NCBI RefSeq assembly: GCF_002087335.1
Contig: NZ_MWVJ01000033.1
Location: 123,563 to 187,562 of the forward strand
DNA: 64,000 bases
Source of the DNA: Pseudophaeobacter leonis
Lineage (GTDB): Bacteria > Pseudomonadota > Alphaproteobacteria > Rhodobacterales > Rhodobacteraceae
Direction: 5' to 3'
Shown here: positions 8,765 through 17,588 of the stretch, piece by piece
How the letters are laid out: every line of letters starts with the position of its first letter
Numbering within the stretch: position 1 is the first letter of the stretch
The notes under the pieces: model-generated
Told to the model about the DNA's origin: nothing
Seen by the model: the letters and a program-made list of their open reading frames with translations, nothing else
The model's database searches: none
Made by a program: the position numbers and the translations under genes

Positions 8765-9397
8765 ATGACAATCAAACTGTATTGCTTTGGCGAGAGCGGT
8801 AACGCCTACAAGGCAGCGCTGGCGCTGCAATTTTCCGGGCTGGACTGGGAGCCGGTCTTTGTTGATTTCTTTGCCGGCGCCAGCCGCGCACCGGAATTTC
8901 GCGAAATGAACGTCATGGGTGAAGCGCCGGTGCTGCAAGACGGCGACATGCGCCTGACCCAGTCCGGGGCCATCCAACAGTATATCACAGACAAGAGCGG
9001 CAAACTGGGCGGCGCGCCTGAAGACAAATACGAGGTGCTGCGCTGGGTGCTGTGGGACAACCACAAGCTCTCCAGCCAGGCAGGCATGACCCGCTTCCTG
9101 ATGAATTTTTTGCCCGAGGACAAACGCCCCGAACAGGTGATTGGCTTTATGCAGGGGCGCCTCAAGGCGGCCTATGACACGCTGAACAGCCATCTTGAGG
9201 GCCGCGACTGGATTGTTGGCAAGGGGCTCACCAACGCCGATCTGTCCTGCTGTGGCTACCTTTATTATCCCGAACCCTTTGGGTTTGACCGCAAGGACTA
9301 TCCGAATATCGACGCCTGGCTGACGCGCATCAGTGATACGCCCGGCTGGAAACATCCCTATGATCTTATGCCCGGCAACCCGTCGGACCGCGCTTGA
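8765..9397 (+). CDS. Glutathione S-transferase family protein
   Basis: A 210-residue GST-like protein. The N-terminal thioredoxin-fold domain (IKLYCFGESGNAYKAALALQ, then NVMGEAPVLQDGDMRLTQSGAI) carries the cis-Pro and the glutathione gamma-glutamyl-binding Gln-Ser pair. The all-helical C-terminal domain includes GRDWIVGKGLTNADLSCCGYLYY, with the N-capping Asp typical of GSTs. It sits 10 bases upstream of the thiolase and is surrounded by beta-oxidation genes, so it may detoxify reactive acyl or epoxide intermediates; that role is inference. An AAGGAG ribosome-binding site precedes the ATG. Confidence 0.93.
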   Translation: MTIKLYCFGESGNAYKAALALQFSGLDWEPVFVDFFAGASRAPEFREMNVMGEAPVLQDGDMRLTQSGAIQQYITDKSGKLGGAPEDKYEVLRWVLWDNHKLSSQAGMTRFLMNFLPEDKRPEQVIGFMQGRLKAAYDTLNSHLEGRDWIVGKGLTNADLSCCGYLYYPEPFGFDRKDYPNIDAWLTRISDTPGWKHPYDLMPGNPSDRA

Positions 9398-9407
9398 GGA
9401 GACACTC

Positions 9408-10619
9408 ATGACCGAAGCTTATATTTACGACGCCATTCGCACCCCGCGAGGCAAGGGCCGCAAAGATGGCGCCCTGCACGAAATCACCTCCGTGCGTCTG
9501 TCAGCTTTGACGCTGAACGCGCTGAAAGAGCGCAACAACCTTGAGGGCCACGCCGTTGAGGATGTGATCTGGGGCAATGTTACCCAGGTTATGGAACAGG
9601 GCGGCTGTCTGGCGCGCTCTGCCGTGCTGGCCTCGGATCTGGACGAGACCATTCCCGGCCTCGCCATCAACCGGTTCTGTGCCTCCGGCATGGAAGCTGT
9701 GAACCTCGCCGCCAACCAGGTAAAGGGTGGCGCAGGCCAGGCCTATATCGCCGGCGGCGTTGAGATGATGGGCCGCGTTGCCATGGGCTCTGATGGGGCT
9801 GCTATCGCAGTGGATCCTTCGCTGGCGATGGACACCTATTTTGTGCCACAGGGCATCTCGGCCGATATCATCGCGACTGAATACGGTTTCACCCGTGAGC
9901 AGGCCGACGCCCTTGCAGTTGAAAGCCAGCGCCGCGCCAAGGCCGCCTGGGACGACAACCGCTTTGCCAAATCGGTGATCACCGTGCGCGACCAGAACGG
10001 CATCGCCATTCTGGACCGGGATGAGTACATGCGCCCCGGCACCGATATGCAATCGCTTGGCGCGCTAAATGCCTCGTTCCAGATGATGGGCGAGCAGATG
10101 CCCGGGTTCGACAAGGTGGCAATGCTGAAATACCCCCACCTTGAGCGGATCAACCACATCCACCACGCCGGCAACTCGTCGGGTATCGTGGATGGTGCCG
10201 CTGCTGTGCTGATCGGCAACAAGGAATTTGGTGAGCAATATGGCCTGAAGCCCCGTGCCCGCATCAAAGCCACCGCCAAGATCGGCACCGACCCCACCAT
10301 CATGCTGACCGGCCCGGTTCCTGTGACCCAGAAGATCCTCGCCGACAATGGCATGGTGATCTCGGATCTGGACCTGTTTGAAGTCAACGAGGCCTTTGCC
10401 TCTGTTGTCATGCGCTTCCAGCAGGCCTTTGAAGTGGACCCCGCGCTGATCAACCCCAACGGCGGCTCTATCGCCATGGGCCACCCACTGGGCGCCACAG
10501 GTGCGATGATCATCGGAACATTGCTGGATGAGCTGGAGCGTCAGGACAAAGAAATGGGTCTGGCGACGCTGTGCATCGCCTCCGGCATGGGTGCAGCAAC
10601 CATCATCGAGCGCGTCTGA
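9408..10619 (+). CDS. fadA: Acetyl-CoA C-acyltransferase (thiolase)
   Basis: This 403-residue thiolase cleaves 3-ketoacyl-CoA to acetyl-CoA and a shortened acyl-CoA, the last step of beta-oxidation. The nucleophilic Cys is in NRFCASGMEA (about 85-94), the catalytic His in NGGSIAMGHPLGATG, and the second Cys in CIASGMG close to the C terminus. NEAFA is also present. The start chosen is the ATG after GGAGACACTC, because an upstream extension would run into the GST gene. The stop TGA shares a base with the cupin ATG (TGATG), showing translational coupling. Confidence 0.95.
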   Translation: MTEAYIYDAIRTPRGKGRKDGALHEITSVRLSALTLNALKERNNLEGHAVEDVIWGNVTQVMEQGGCLARSAVLASDLDETIPGLAINRFCASGMEAVNLAANQVKGGAGQAYIAGGVEMMGRVAMGSDGAAIAVDPSLAMDTYFVPQGISADIIATEYGFTREQADALAVESQRRAKAAWDDNRFAKSVITVRDQNGIAILDRDEYMRPGTDMQSLGALNASFQMMGEQMPGFDKVAMLKYPHLERINHIHHAGNSSGIVDGAAAVLIGNKEFGEQYGLKPRARIKATAKIGTDPTIMLTGPVPVTQKILADNGMVISDLDLFEVNEAFASVVMRFQQAFEVDPALINPNGGSIAMGHPLGATGAMIIGTLLDELERQDKEMGLATLCIASGMGAATIIERV

Positions 10620-11104
10620 TGCCAAAGCTGGATCTGGCGCAAATCCCCTTTCAGGGTGGCTCCGACTACCCTGGAAAGCTGGCCGAGGCGGTCTCTGGCC
10701 GTTTCGTACAGCGTGTTGGGGATGCCAGCGGATTGACCCAATCTGGCGTCAATATCGTCCGGCTTGAACCTGGTGGTCTGTCCTCGCTGCGCCACTACCA
10801 CATGCAACAGGATGAATTCCTGGTGATGTTGAGCGGCGGCTGCATCCTGATCGACGATCAGGGCGCACACGAGATGCTACCGGGCGATTGTGCCGCCTTT
10901 CCAGCCGGTGAGGCCAATGGCCATCACCTGAAAAATACGACCGACGCGCCGGCCACTTTCCTGGTGGTGGGCACGCGGACCCCGACTGAAACCGCTTATT
11001 ACAGCGATATCGACATGATGGTGAAGGACGATGCCAATGGCAGCAGCTTCACCCGTAAAGACGGCAGCCCGCTGACGGCTGACCAGATCGGAGACGAGAC
11101 ATGA
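10619..11104 (+). CDS. Cupin domain-containing protein
   Basis: A 161-residue single-cupin protein. Motif 1 reads LRHYHMQQDEFLVMLSGG (about 59-76), with His, His and Glu metal ligands. Motif 2 reads MLPGDCAAFPAGEANGHHLKN and supplies the last His. Cupins of this kind bind a divalent metal and serve as isomerases, dioxygenases or sugar-binding proteins. It is wedged between fadA and fadJ with start and stop overlaps on both sides, so it is made stoichiometrically with the beta-oxidation enzymes. Its biochemical role there is unknown. Confidence 0.9.
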   Translation: MPKLDLAQIPFQGGSDYPGKLAEAVSGRFVQRVGDASGLTQSGVNIVRLEPGGLSSLRHYHMQQDEFLVMLSGGCILIDDQGAHEMLPGDCAAFPAGEANGHHLKNTTDAPATFLVVGTRTPTETAYYSDIDMMVKDDANGSSFTRKDGSPLTADQIGDET

Positions 11105-13307
11105 GTGAGTTTACGCTTTCCAAGGACGCAGATGGCGTCGGCATCATCACCTGGGATGTGCCCGGAAAAACCATGAACGTAATGTCCTTTGACGGGCTTA
11201 CGCAGCTGGAGGCCTGCATTGATCAGGCGCTGGCCGATGACGAGATCAAAGGCGTGGTGATCACCTCTGGTAAAGAGGGCACATTCGCGGGCGGCATGGA
11301 CCTGAACCTGCTGGCCGTTATGAAGGAAGAGGCCGGCGACGAGCCTGCCCGGGGCCTGTTTGAAGGCACCATGAAAATGCACGCCCTGCTGCGCAAGATC
11401 GAACTTGCTGGCATGGATCTGAAAACCAAAAAAGGCGGCAAGCCCATTGCAGCCGCCCTGCCCGGCACCGCCGCAGGTATCGGCATGGAGCTGCCGCTGG
11501 CAACCCACCGGATCTTTGCCGCTGAGAACCCCAAAGGCCAAATATGGCCTGCCGGAAATCATGGTTGGCATCTTCCCTGGGGCCGGTGGCACCACCCGCA
11601 TGGTGCGCAAGGTTGGCGCCATCGGGGCCGCGCCCCTGCTGCTCGAAGGCAAGATGCTGGACGTGAAAAAGGCCAAGGGCGCGGGCTATGTTGACGAGAT
11701 CGCAGCTGATCCCGTTGCCGCCGCCCGCGAGTGGGTGCTGAACGCCAAGCCTGCCGACCTGGTGAAACCCTGGGACGCCAAGGGCTATAAAATGCCAGGT
11801 GGTGCGCCCTATCACCCTGCAGGGTTCATGAACTTTGTTGGCGCCTCGGCGATGGTGCATGGCAAGACCCAGGGTGCCTTCCCGGCGGCCAAGGCGCTGC
11901 TCTCTGCCGTATATGAAGGCGCGCTGGTGGATTTTGACACGGCCCTCAAAATCGAGGCCCGCTGGTTTACCTCGGTGCTGATGAACCCCTCGTCGGGCGC
12001 GATGATCCGCTCGCTGTTCATCAACAAAAGAAGCGCTGGAAAAAGGCGCTGTGCGTCCCAAGGATGTGCCCGACCAACGCGTGCAAAAACTGGGCGTTTT
12101 GGGCGCGGGCATGATGGGCGCCGGCATTGCGCTGGTCTCGGCCCAGGCCGGTATCGAAGTTGTGCTGGTCGACCGCGATCAGGCCGCCGCCGACAAGGGC
12201 AAAGCCTATACCGAGAGCTATCTCGACAAGGGCATGAAGCGCGGTAAGGTCACGCAAGACAAGAAAGACGCCATGCTGGCGCGCATCAACGCCACCCCTG
12301 ATCTTGAGGCGCTGAAGGGCTGTGATCTGATCATCGAGGCGGTGTTTGAAGATCCAGCCGTCAAGGCGGATATGACCAAAAAGGTCGAGGCAATCATTCC
12401 CGACGATTGCATCTTTGCCTCCAACACCTCGACCCTGCCGATCTCTGAGCTGGCCAAGGCATCAGTGCGCCCAGAGCAGTTCATCGGCATCCACTTCTTC
12501 TCACCGGTTGAGAAGATGCTGCTGGTAGAGATCATCAAGGGCCGCGAGACCGGCTCGCGTGCAGTGGCCAAGGCGCTCGACTATGTGCGCCAGATCAAGA
12601 AGCCGCCGATCGTTGTCAATGACGCGCGCTTCTTCTACGCCAACCGCTGCATCATTCCCTATATCAACGAAGGTCTGCGCATGATCACCGAGGGCGTGTC
12701 GCCCGTGCTGATCGACAATGCCGCCCGCCAGCTGGGCTTCCCGGTGGGTCCGATCCAGCTCAATGATGAGACCTCGATCGATCTGGGAGCCAAGATTGCC
12801 CGCGCCACCAAGGCGGCCATGGGCAATGAATACCCTGACAGCCCGGCGGATGATCTGATCTTCTGGCTGGAAGATCTGGGACGTCTGGGCCGCAAGGCAA
12901 ATGCCGGCTTCTTTGACTATGACGACAAAGGCAAGCGCACCGGCTACTGGAAAGGCATGCAGGACAAATACCCGCTGCTGGAAGATCAACCTGATCTCAT
13001 TGAGGTGCAGGAACGTCTGATGTTTGCCCAGGTGCTGGAAGCGGTGCGCGCGCTGGAAGAAGGCGTACTGGAAGACATCCGCGAAGGTGACGTGGGCGCG
13101 GTTCTGGCCTGGGGCTTTGCGCCATGGTCTGGTGGGCCGCTCAGCTGGCTCGACATCATCGGCACGCCCTACGCGGCCGAACGTTGCGATCAGCTGACCG
13201 CAGCTTACGGCGACCGGTTCGCCTGCCCGGATCTGCTGCGCGAGATGGCTGCAAAGGGCCAGAGCTTCTACGGTCGCTTCAACCCGGATGCTGTCTCGGC
13301 TGCCTAA
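11101..13307 (+). pseudogene. fadJ: Bifunctional enoyl-CoA hydratase/3-hydroxyacyl-CoA dehydrogenase (FadJ-like), two frameshifts
   Basis: The three frames join into a 734-residue FadJ/FadB-type enzyme, which hydrates enoyl-CoA and oxidises the 3-hydroxyacyl-CoA. The crotonase domain starts at the ATG overlapping the cupin stop. Its GAGGTTR segment lies after the first break, an extra G at 11536-11537 (ENPK|AKYGLPE). The second break is an extra A in the run at 12026-12029 (LFINK|EALEKGAVRPKD). Then come the NAD-binding glycine motif LGVLGAGMMGAGIA, HFFSPVEKMLLVEII, and the paired C-terminal dehydrogenase domains ending RFNPDAVSAA. It closes the operon and is followed by a strong terminator. 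Confidence 0.9.
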
Positions 13308-13333
13308 ACCGGCATCTCATCTGACACCACTGC

Positions 13334-13370
13334 AACCGCCCCCTATCATTTGGGGGGCGGTTTTGTTTTT
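13334..13370 (+). terminator. Rho-independent terminator of the beta-oxidation operon
   Basis: AACCGCCCCC (13334-13343) pairs with GGGGGCGGTT (13353-13362) and is followed by TTTTGTTTTT. It lies about 27 bases after the FadJ-like stop, a textbook intrinsic terminator on the plus strand. Confidence 0.9.
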
Positions 13371-13618
13371 CACGGGATCATTTTCATAGGATCACCCCAT
13401 ACAGGGAACACTGTTTGGCTGGCAAACAAAGCTGAAAGCCAGTGAAGCAAATAAAAGATCTAATCTGCACTCTTTTCAGGCTCTTAGGGTGAAATGTTTA
13501 GGAGCGGCATCAAAAGCCGTGAAATGCCGCGTTTTGCAATACGGCGCTTGGCGAATGTCCCAGTTCTGATTTAGGAATAGAAGGATCAGCGGAACTGACG
13601 TCGGAAGCAGAGCTTGAA
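13371..13618 (+). other. AT-richer upstream region of the M20 gene
   Basis: This stretch, which together with the terminator makes a 311-base gap, is visibly richer in A and T than the preceding operon. I see no gene or clear operator in it. It probably contains the promoter of the M20 peptidase gene, but no confident -35/-10 pair stands out. Confidence 0.5.
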
Positions 13619-14770
13619 ATGCTAACAAATCTTGACCTATTGGAATTGACTGAATTTCGCCGTGACCTTCACCGGCACCCGGAATTATCTGGCGAAGAAT
13701 TGGAAACAGCCAGTACAATTGCCGCTGCGCTAAAGCCGCTGTCACCAACCCGCATCCTGACCGGATTAGGTGGCCACGGCGTGGCAGCGGTTTTTGATAG
13801 CGGCAAAGATGGTCCGACGGTGCTTTTTCGAGCCGTACTTGACGCGCTACCAATTGAGGAATGCAATGACATCCCCTGGTCGTCGCAGAGGCAGGGAAAA
13901 AGCCACGTTTGCGGTCATGACGGCCATATGACAATGCTTCTCGCGTTGGGCCGTATGATTGCTCGGCAACCCGTCGCGCAGGGGCGTATCGTTCTTATGT
14001 TCCAGCCCGCCGAAGAGGACGGCAGCGGCGCGAAAGCTGTGGTCGCCGATCCTGCTTACAAAGAAATCCAAGCCGACTGGGCGTTTGCCATTCACATCGA
14101 ACCAGGACGGCCGTTCGGATATGTCTCTACCTGTGCAGGGCTGATCAACTGCGCGTCATTGGGGCTAAAAATACGGCTCACTGGCAAAACCGCCCATGCA
14201 GCCGACCCAGAGGATGGTGTTTCTCCGTCGCTGGCAGTTGCAGAGTTGATCCCGGCGCTCGACGCTATAGGACAGGGTGGAGCGATTGATCATGATTTCC
14301 GATTGGTTACGATAACCCATGTAAAAATTGGCGAACCAACATTTGGTGTGGCTCCCGGTGAAGCTGAGATTTTTGCCACTCTGCGGACGGCGGGTGACGA
14401 AGGCATGGCAAGTCTGGAAACGACAGCCCGGGCCCTTGCGAATACCGCGGCAGAGAAATTCGGGCTTAGCGTGGATTTTGAAGTCTGCGATAACTTTGCA
14501 GCCTCCATCAATGATCCAAACGCTTACAATGTGGCAACAACAGCCATGGATGCGATAGGCGTCAGGTATGGGGATGCGGGTGTGCCCATGCGCGCGTCTG
14601 AAGATTTTGGCGTGTTTGGGTGGAACGCCAAAGCTGCAATGCTGTGTTTGGGGCCGGGCGAAGACTACGCAGCGCTACACAATCCAGACTATGATTTCCC
14701 TGATGACCTGATCCCCATCGGGAGTGCTATCTTTGAACGTATCGCGCGAGATTTGCTGGGAACCGCTTAA
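13619..14770 (+). CDS. M20D family amidohydrolase (hippurate/IAA-amino acid hydrolase-like)
   Basis: A 383-residue M20D-type metal-dependent amidohydrolase that would split N-acyl amino acids or peptides. Visible blocks are FRRDLHRHPELSGEE (13-27), the metal-binding CGHDGH (98-103), FQPAEEDGSGA with the catalytic Glu pair, and the C-terminal MRASEDFGVFG. The usual RADMDALP block reads RAVLDALP (71-78), so the first acidic residue is Val; activity may be altered. The gene is single, its codon use is more AT-rich than the flanking core genes, and it is flanked by terminator-like hairpins on both sides, which fits an acquired cassette. Confidence 0.88.
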   Translation: MLTNLDLLELTEFRRDLHRHPELSGEELETASTIAAALKPLSPTRILTGLGGHGVAAVFDSGKDGPTVLFRAVLDALPIEECNDIPWSSQRQGKSHVCGHDGHMTMLLALGRMIARQPVAQGRIVLMFQPAEEDGSGAKAVVADPAYKEIQADWAFAIHIEPGRPFGYVSTCAGLINCASLGLKIRLTGKTAHAADPEDGVSPSLAVAELIPALDAIGQGGAIDHDFRLVTITHVKIGEPTFGVAPGEAEIFATLRTAGDEGMASLETTARALANTAAEKFGLSVDFEVCDNFAASINDPNAYNVATTAMDAIGVRYGDAGVPMRASEDFGVFGWNAKAAMLCLGPGEDYAALHNPDYDFPDDLIPIGSAIFERIARDLLGTA

Positions 14771-14935
14771 CCCTGTTGCGAACCATGCTGGCGCATAACC
14801 CGACAGTCGCCGCTACGCAGAACGTTTTTAGAATGGGCCCAAAGCGGACCTTTTGTGCGCGCAGTATCTAGGACGGCGTATGGAACACCTCTGGCACTGC
14901 AAAGCGCCGATCCTGCAAAAGCGAGCGCTCTGAAA

Positions 14936-14977
14936 CCAAACGCTGCCCAAAGCGCGCGGGCTTTGGGCAGCGTTTGG
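14936..14977. terminator. Perfect 17-bp inverted repeat between convergent genes
   Basis: The 17-base arm 14936-14952 (CCAAACGCTGCCCAAAG) pairs perfectly with 14961-14977 around the 8-base loop CGCGCGGG. It lies between the convergent M20 and Hint genes, where it may act as a bidirectional terminator. No long T-run follows on either side. Such a long flawless stem is unusual for this window. Confidence 0.65.
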
Positions 14978-15015
14978 TCAGCTATGTGACCCGGTGTTGG
15001 TCACAAAAGCCAGGC

Positions 15016-15677
15016 TCACATCTGAAAAGCGCCCGGTGCCATTGCGGGCATGCCACCAGCAATCATCAGCGTCTCTGCTGTGGCCATCGCCGCGACCAGC
15101 GCGCAGGCCTCGGTGATGGGCAGAACCTTGTAGATGTTTTCTTGCAGCTCAACCCCGATGGTCAGCAAATCACGCGGCGCCGGGCAAAACCCCAGCAGCC
15201 CGCCTTCGAGATAGATCACTTCGTCCTGTTCAAAACGCGGCGTTACCAGCTGCAGGTTATTGTCCGGATGCAGGCGGCAGATGCCACGATAGCCGTCCAG
15301 CGTCGAGGCAGGCACCACCGCAAAGGGATCGCCCTGATGGTCCTCGACCAGATCGCTTTCCAGCAGCACGCCCTGGTCCGGCAGCAGCCACATCGGCACC
15401 CGGTTGTTCAGCGCATCACGCGGCACATGCATCGGGCAGCGTGTGGGATCAATCGCACCGTCATCAAGGCTCACGGTCTCGCGCACACCTCAACAATCGT
15501 CTGCATGCCATGATCAAAGGTCAGCACCTTGTCGCCAGCACACAGCGCCTCAACCGGACGCCAGCCAAGATTGGACGCCACATGGGTTCCGGCCAAAAGC
15601 CCACCCTCCCCCACCGAAACAGGCGGAATGGTCAGGTCAAACTCCGGGTTCATACGTTTTTGAAACCAATCCAGCAT
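15016..15677 (-). pseudogene. Hint domain-containing protein, frameshifted
   Basis: Two minus-strand frames give a Hint_2-type protein of about 220 residues. The start MLDWFQKRMNPEFDLT (15677) is chosen for its GAGGAGG ribosome-binding site. The Hint block GTHVASNLGWRPVEALCAGDKVLTFDHG leads to IVEV, where the frame breaks near 15487; VRETVSLDDG then continues to the end. One missing base or a two-base insertion would explain it. The Cys that starts classical Hint/intein domains is absent (GEGGLLAGTH), as in many Roseobacter Hint proteins, so self-splicing is unlikely. These proteins usually accompany secreted or RTX proteins; the function is unknown. Confidence 0.8.
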
Positions 15678-15790
15678 CTCAACACCTCCTCTTCGGCGGC
15701 GACAGTCCCTGTGAGGCTTCTCATGAGAAGACCACTGGCACGGCGCCGCAATTCTTGTCAGCGCCATATTTGGTCAGGGCAGGATCTGTA

Positions 15791-16486
15791 TCATCCCTCT
15801 CCCGGCCTCTGGCGCGCTTGCTCCAAAGCTAGATCGAAATCGTTAAAAGAATATTCAAATCGTGCATTTTCTTCAGCGCAGGCCGCGGCAATCGCCGCCT
15901 CGGTTTTACTGTCATAGTAGTCTCGCCAGTCACGCGCCCGCTCTGAGCGGTTCTCGACCGTGAGCTGCAGGGGAAATCCCAGGTGGTCAAACAAGGGGGC
16001 GGCATCCTGGGCAAAGTGCTCTATCCGGATATACAGCTGGCATTGGGTGCTGCCATCCCTGTGCCGCATATAGCTGGAGGCTGACTGCCTCTCAAAGCTC
16101 TGCAAAACCTCAGGGGTGAGGATAAAATCCCCAAATTCCACTGCCTTGGCACGCAAAACGGCAGGGTGATCAAAGCTCTGCTGACGCAGCCAGTGATAGT
16201 AGCTCACCGCCCGGTCCCAGGGGTTGCGCACCAGAGTAAAGGTAAAGAGCGCGCGCAGCTCATCCTCCGGGATCAGCCCGGCAATATCGGCAAGGGTTGA
16301 GTGCTTCCACAGCCTACCGGCCGTTTTGCACCTCTGCAGGCGGCGGCGGCGGTTTTTAGCCTTTGGCGTGTCGCCCAGCATCATGTCATCCGCCATGGCA
16401 CGCGCCTCCAGCGCCAGCGCAAGGGATGTGCCGCCCGTTTTGGGAATATGGATGAACAGGTATTTGCGGCCGGGGGACAGGATCAT
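15791..16486 (-). CDS. Sulfotransferase family protein
   Basis: A 231-residue protein with the PAPS-binding signatures of sulfotransferases. The 5'-phosphosulfate loop is FIHIPKTGGTSLA (about 11-23) and the 3'-phosphate block is FTLVRNPWDRAVSYYHW (about 83-99). It should move sulfate from PAPS to a carbohydrate or other hydroxyl acceptor. The length is short but normal for bacterial Sulfotransfer_2-type enzymes. It lies about 110 bases upstream of the Hint gene on the same strand, so the two may be co-transcribed, hinting at a cell-surface or exopolysaccharide modification role. The acceptor is unknown. Confidence 0.9.
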   Translation of the reverse strand: MILSPGRKYLFIHIPKTGGTSLALALEARAMADDMMLGDTPKAKNRRRRLQRCKTAGRLWKHSTLADIAGLIPEDELRALFTFTLVRNPWDRAVSYYHWLRQQSFDHPAVLRAKAVEFGDFILTPEVLQSFERQSASSYMRHRDGSTQCQLYIRIEHFAQDAAPLFDHLGFPLQLTVENRSERARDWRDYYDSKTEAAIAAACAEENARFEYSFNDFDLALEQARQRPGEG

Positions 16487-16574
16487 GGCCGCAACTTAGG
16501 CCAAGGCGCGGGGTAAGGGGAAGGGGAAGAAAACACGCGCCTCAAACGCAGGCCCTGAGACAACCGCAACGTCT

Positions 16575-17510
16575 TTAGGGCGCCCCTTTGGACGAGCGCA
16601 GCGCCAGCGTAGAGCCCGCCAGAACGATCAGTGCGATCCCCGCCATCTGTCCCAGGTTCAACACCTGACCATAGGCGATCCAGGCAATTGCCGGCCCCAC
16701 CAGCAGCACAGAATACTCAAAGACCGCGACAAAGGAGGCTTCTCCCAGCTGATAGGCCTTGGTGATCAGAAACACGCCCGCCACAGCGGCAAAGCCCTGC
16801 AGCACGATAAGAGGCGACAGCTGCCAAACCGGCCAGATCCAGCCCCGCGTCACAAACCCATCTGCGCCGTCTGCAGTCGGCAGCGGCCAGATCTCAATCC
16901 CCGCCAGGAACACAGCCCCAATCAGCCCCTGCGCCAGCAGGTAGATAAACAGCATCGACACGGTGCTTTCATCTTTGCACAGGCAGCCTGTAACGATCGA
17001 GCCAAGGGCGTAGAAAAAGCCCCCCGCAACCGGCAGCAGGATCATCCAGTCAAAGGCCGCAACATCCGGCTGCAGCACAAACAACACTCCGACAAAACCA
17101 GTGGCCACCGCAGCAATGCGCACCTTGCCGATCCGCATCCGCATGAACAGCACCGAGATCACCACGATTATAATCGGTGAGGTAAACAACCCCGCCAGCG
17201 CCTGTGCGATGGGCATCAGGGCCACGGCAGAGAAATAGAACACCATCGAGACCGCCACCAGCAGGGCCCGAAGCGCGACAGCGCCAAAACGCACCGAAGC
17301 CAGACTGCCAAATCCCATCTGCGACATCGTCCAGAGGATTGGCAGCGCCACCAGAGTGCGCAGCACATAGAACTGCCCCGGCCCGATCTGCTCTGCGATC
17401 AAAGGCACCGCATTGTCCGTCACGCCAATGATCAGCATGGCCAGCAGCATCGCCTGCGCCGCAGATGTTTGATTGCTGGTGGGGCCTGCAAGGGTTATGT
17501 CTTGTTTCAT
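16575..17510 (-). CDS. EamA/DMT superfamily transporter
   Basis: An inner-membrane permease of about 311 residues with ten predicted hydrophobic helices arranged as two EamA repeats. Examples are AMLLAMLIIGVTDNAVPLI at the start and MAGIALIVLAGSTLALRSSKG at the end. The start at 17510 (MKQDITLAGPT) is preferred because GGAAGGGAT precedes it; an upstream ATG at 17540 is possible. DMT-family proteins export amino acids, nucleotide derivatives or other metabolites, but the substrate cannot be read here. It is divergent from the acyl-CoA synthetase across about 80 bases, so they may share a control region. Confidence 0.92.
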   Translation of the reverse strand: MKQDITLAGPTSNQTSAAQAMLLAMLIIGVTDNAVPLIAEQIGPGQFYVLRTLVALPILWTMSQMGFGSLASVRFGAVALRALLVAVSMVFYFSAVALMPIAQALAGLFTSPIIIVVISVLFMRMRIGKVRIAAVATGFVGVLFVLQPDVAAFDWMILLPVAGGFFYALGSIVTGCLCKDESTVSMLFIYLLAQGLIGAVFLAGIEIWPLPTADGADGFVTRGWIWPVWQLSPLIVLQGFAAVAGVFLITKAYQLGEASFVAVFEYSVLLVGPAIAWIAYGQVLNLGQMAGIALIVLAGSTLALRSSKGAP

Positions 17511-17588
17511 ATCCCTTCCAATGCCCGCAACTTTGATCATTATCTGTCCTCAAACCGACATAACGACAGAATCATGGAAGGAAAGCGG

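Noticed and set aside
4016..13307. Possible genomic island covering the beta-oxidation region
   Set aside because: Base composition and codon use match the core genes, and no integrase, tRNA or flanking direct repeats are seen.
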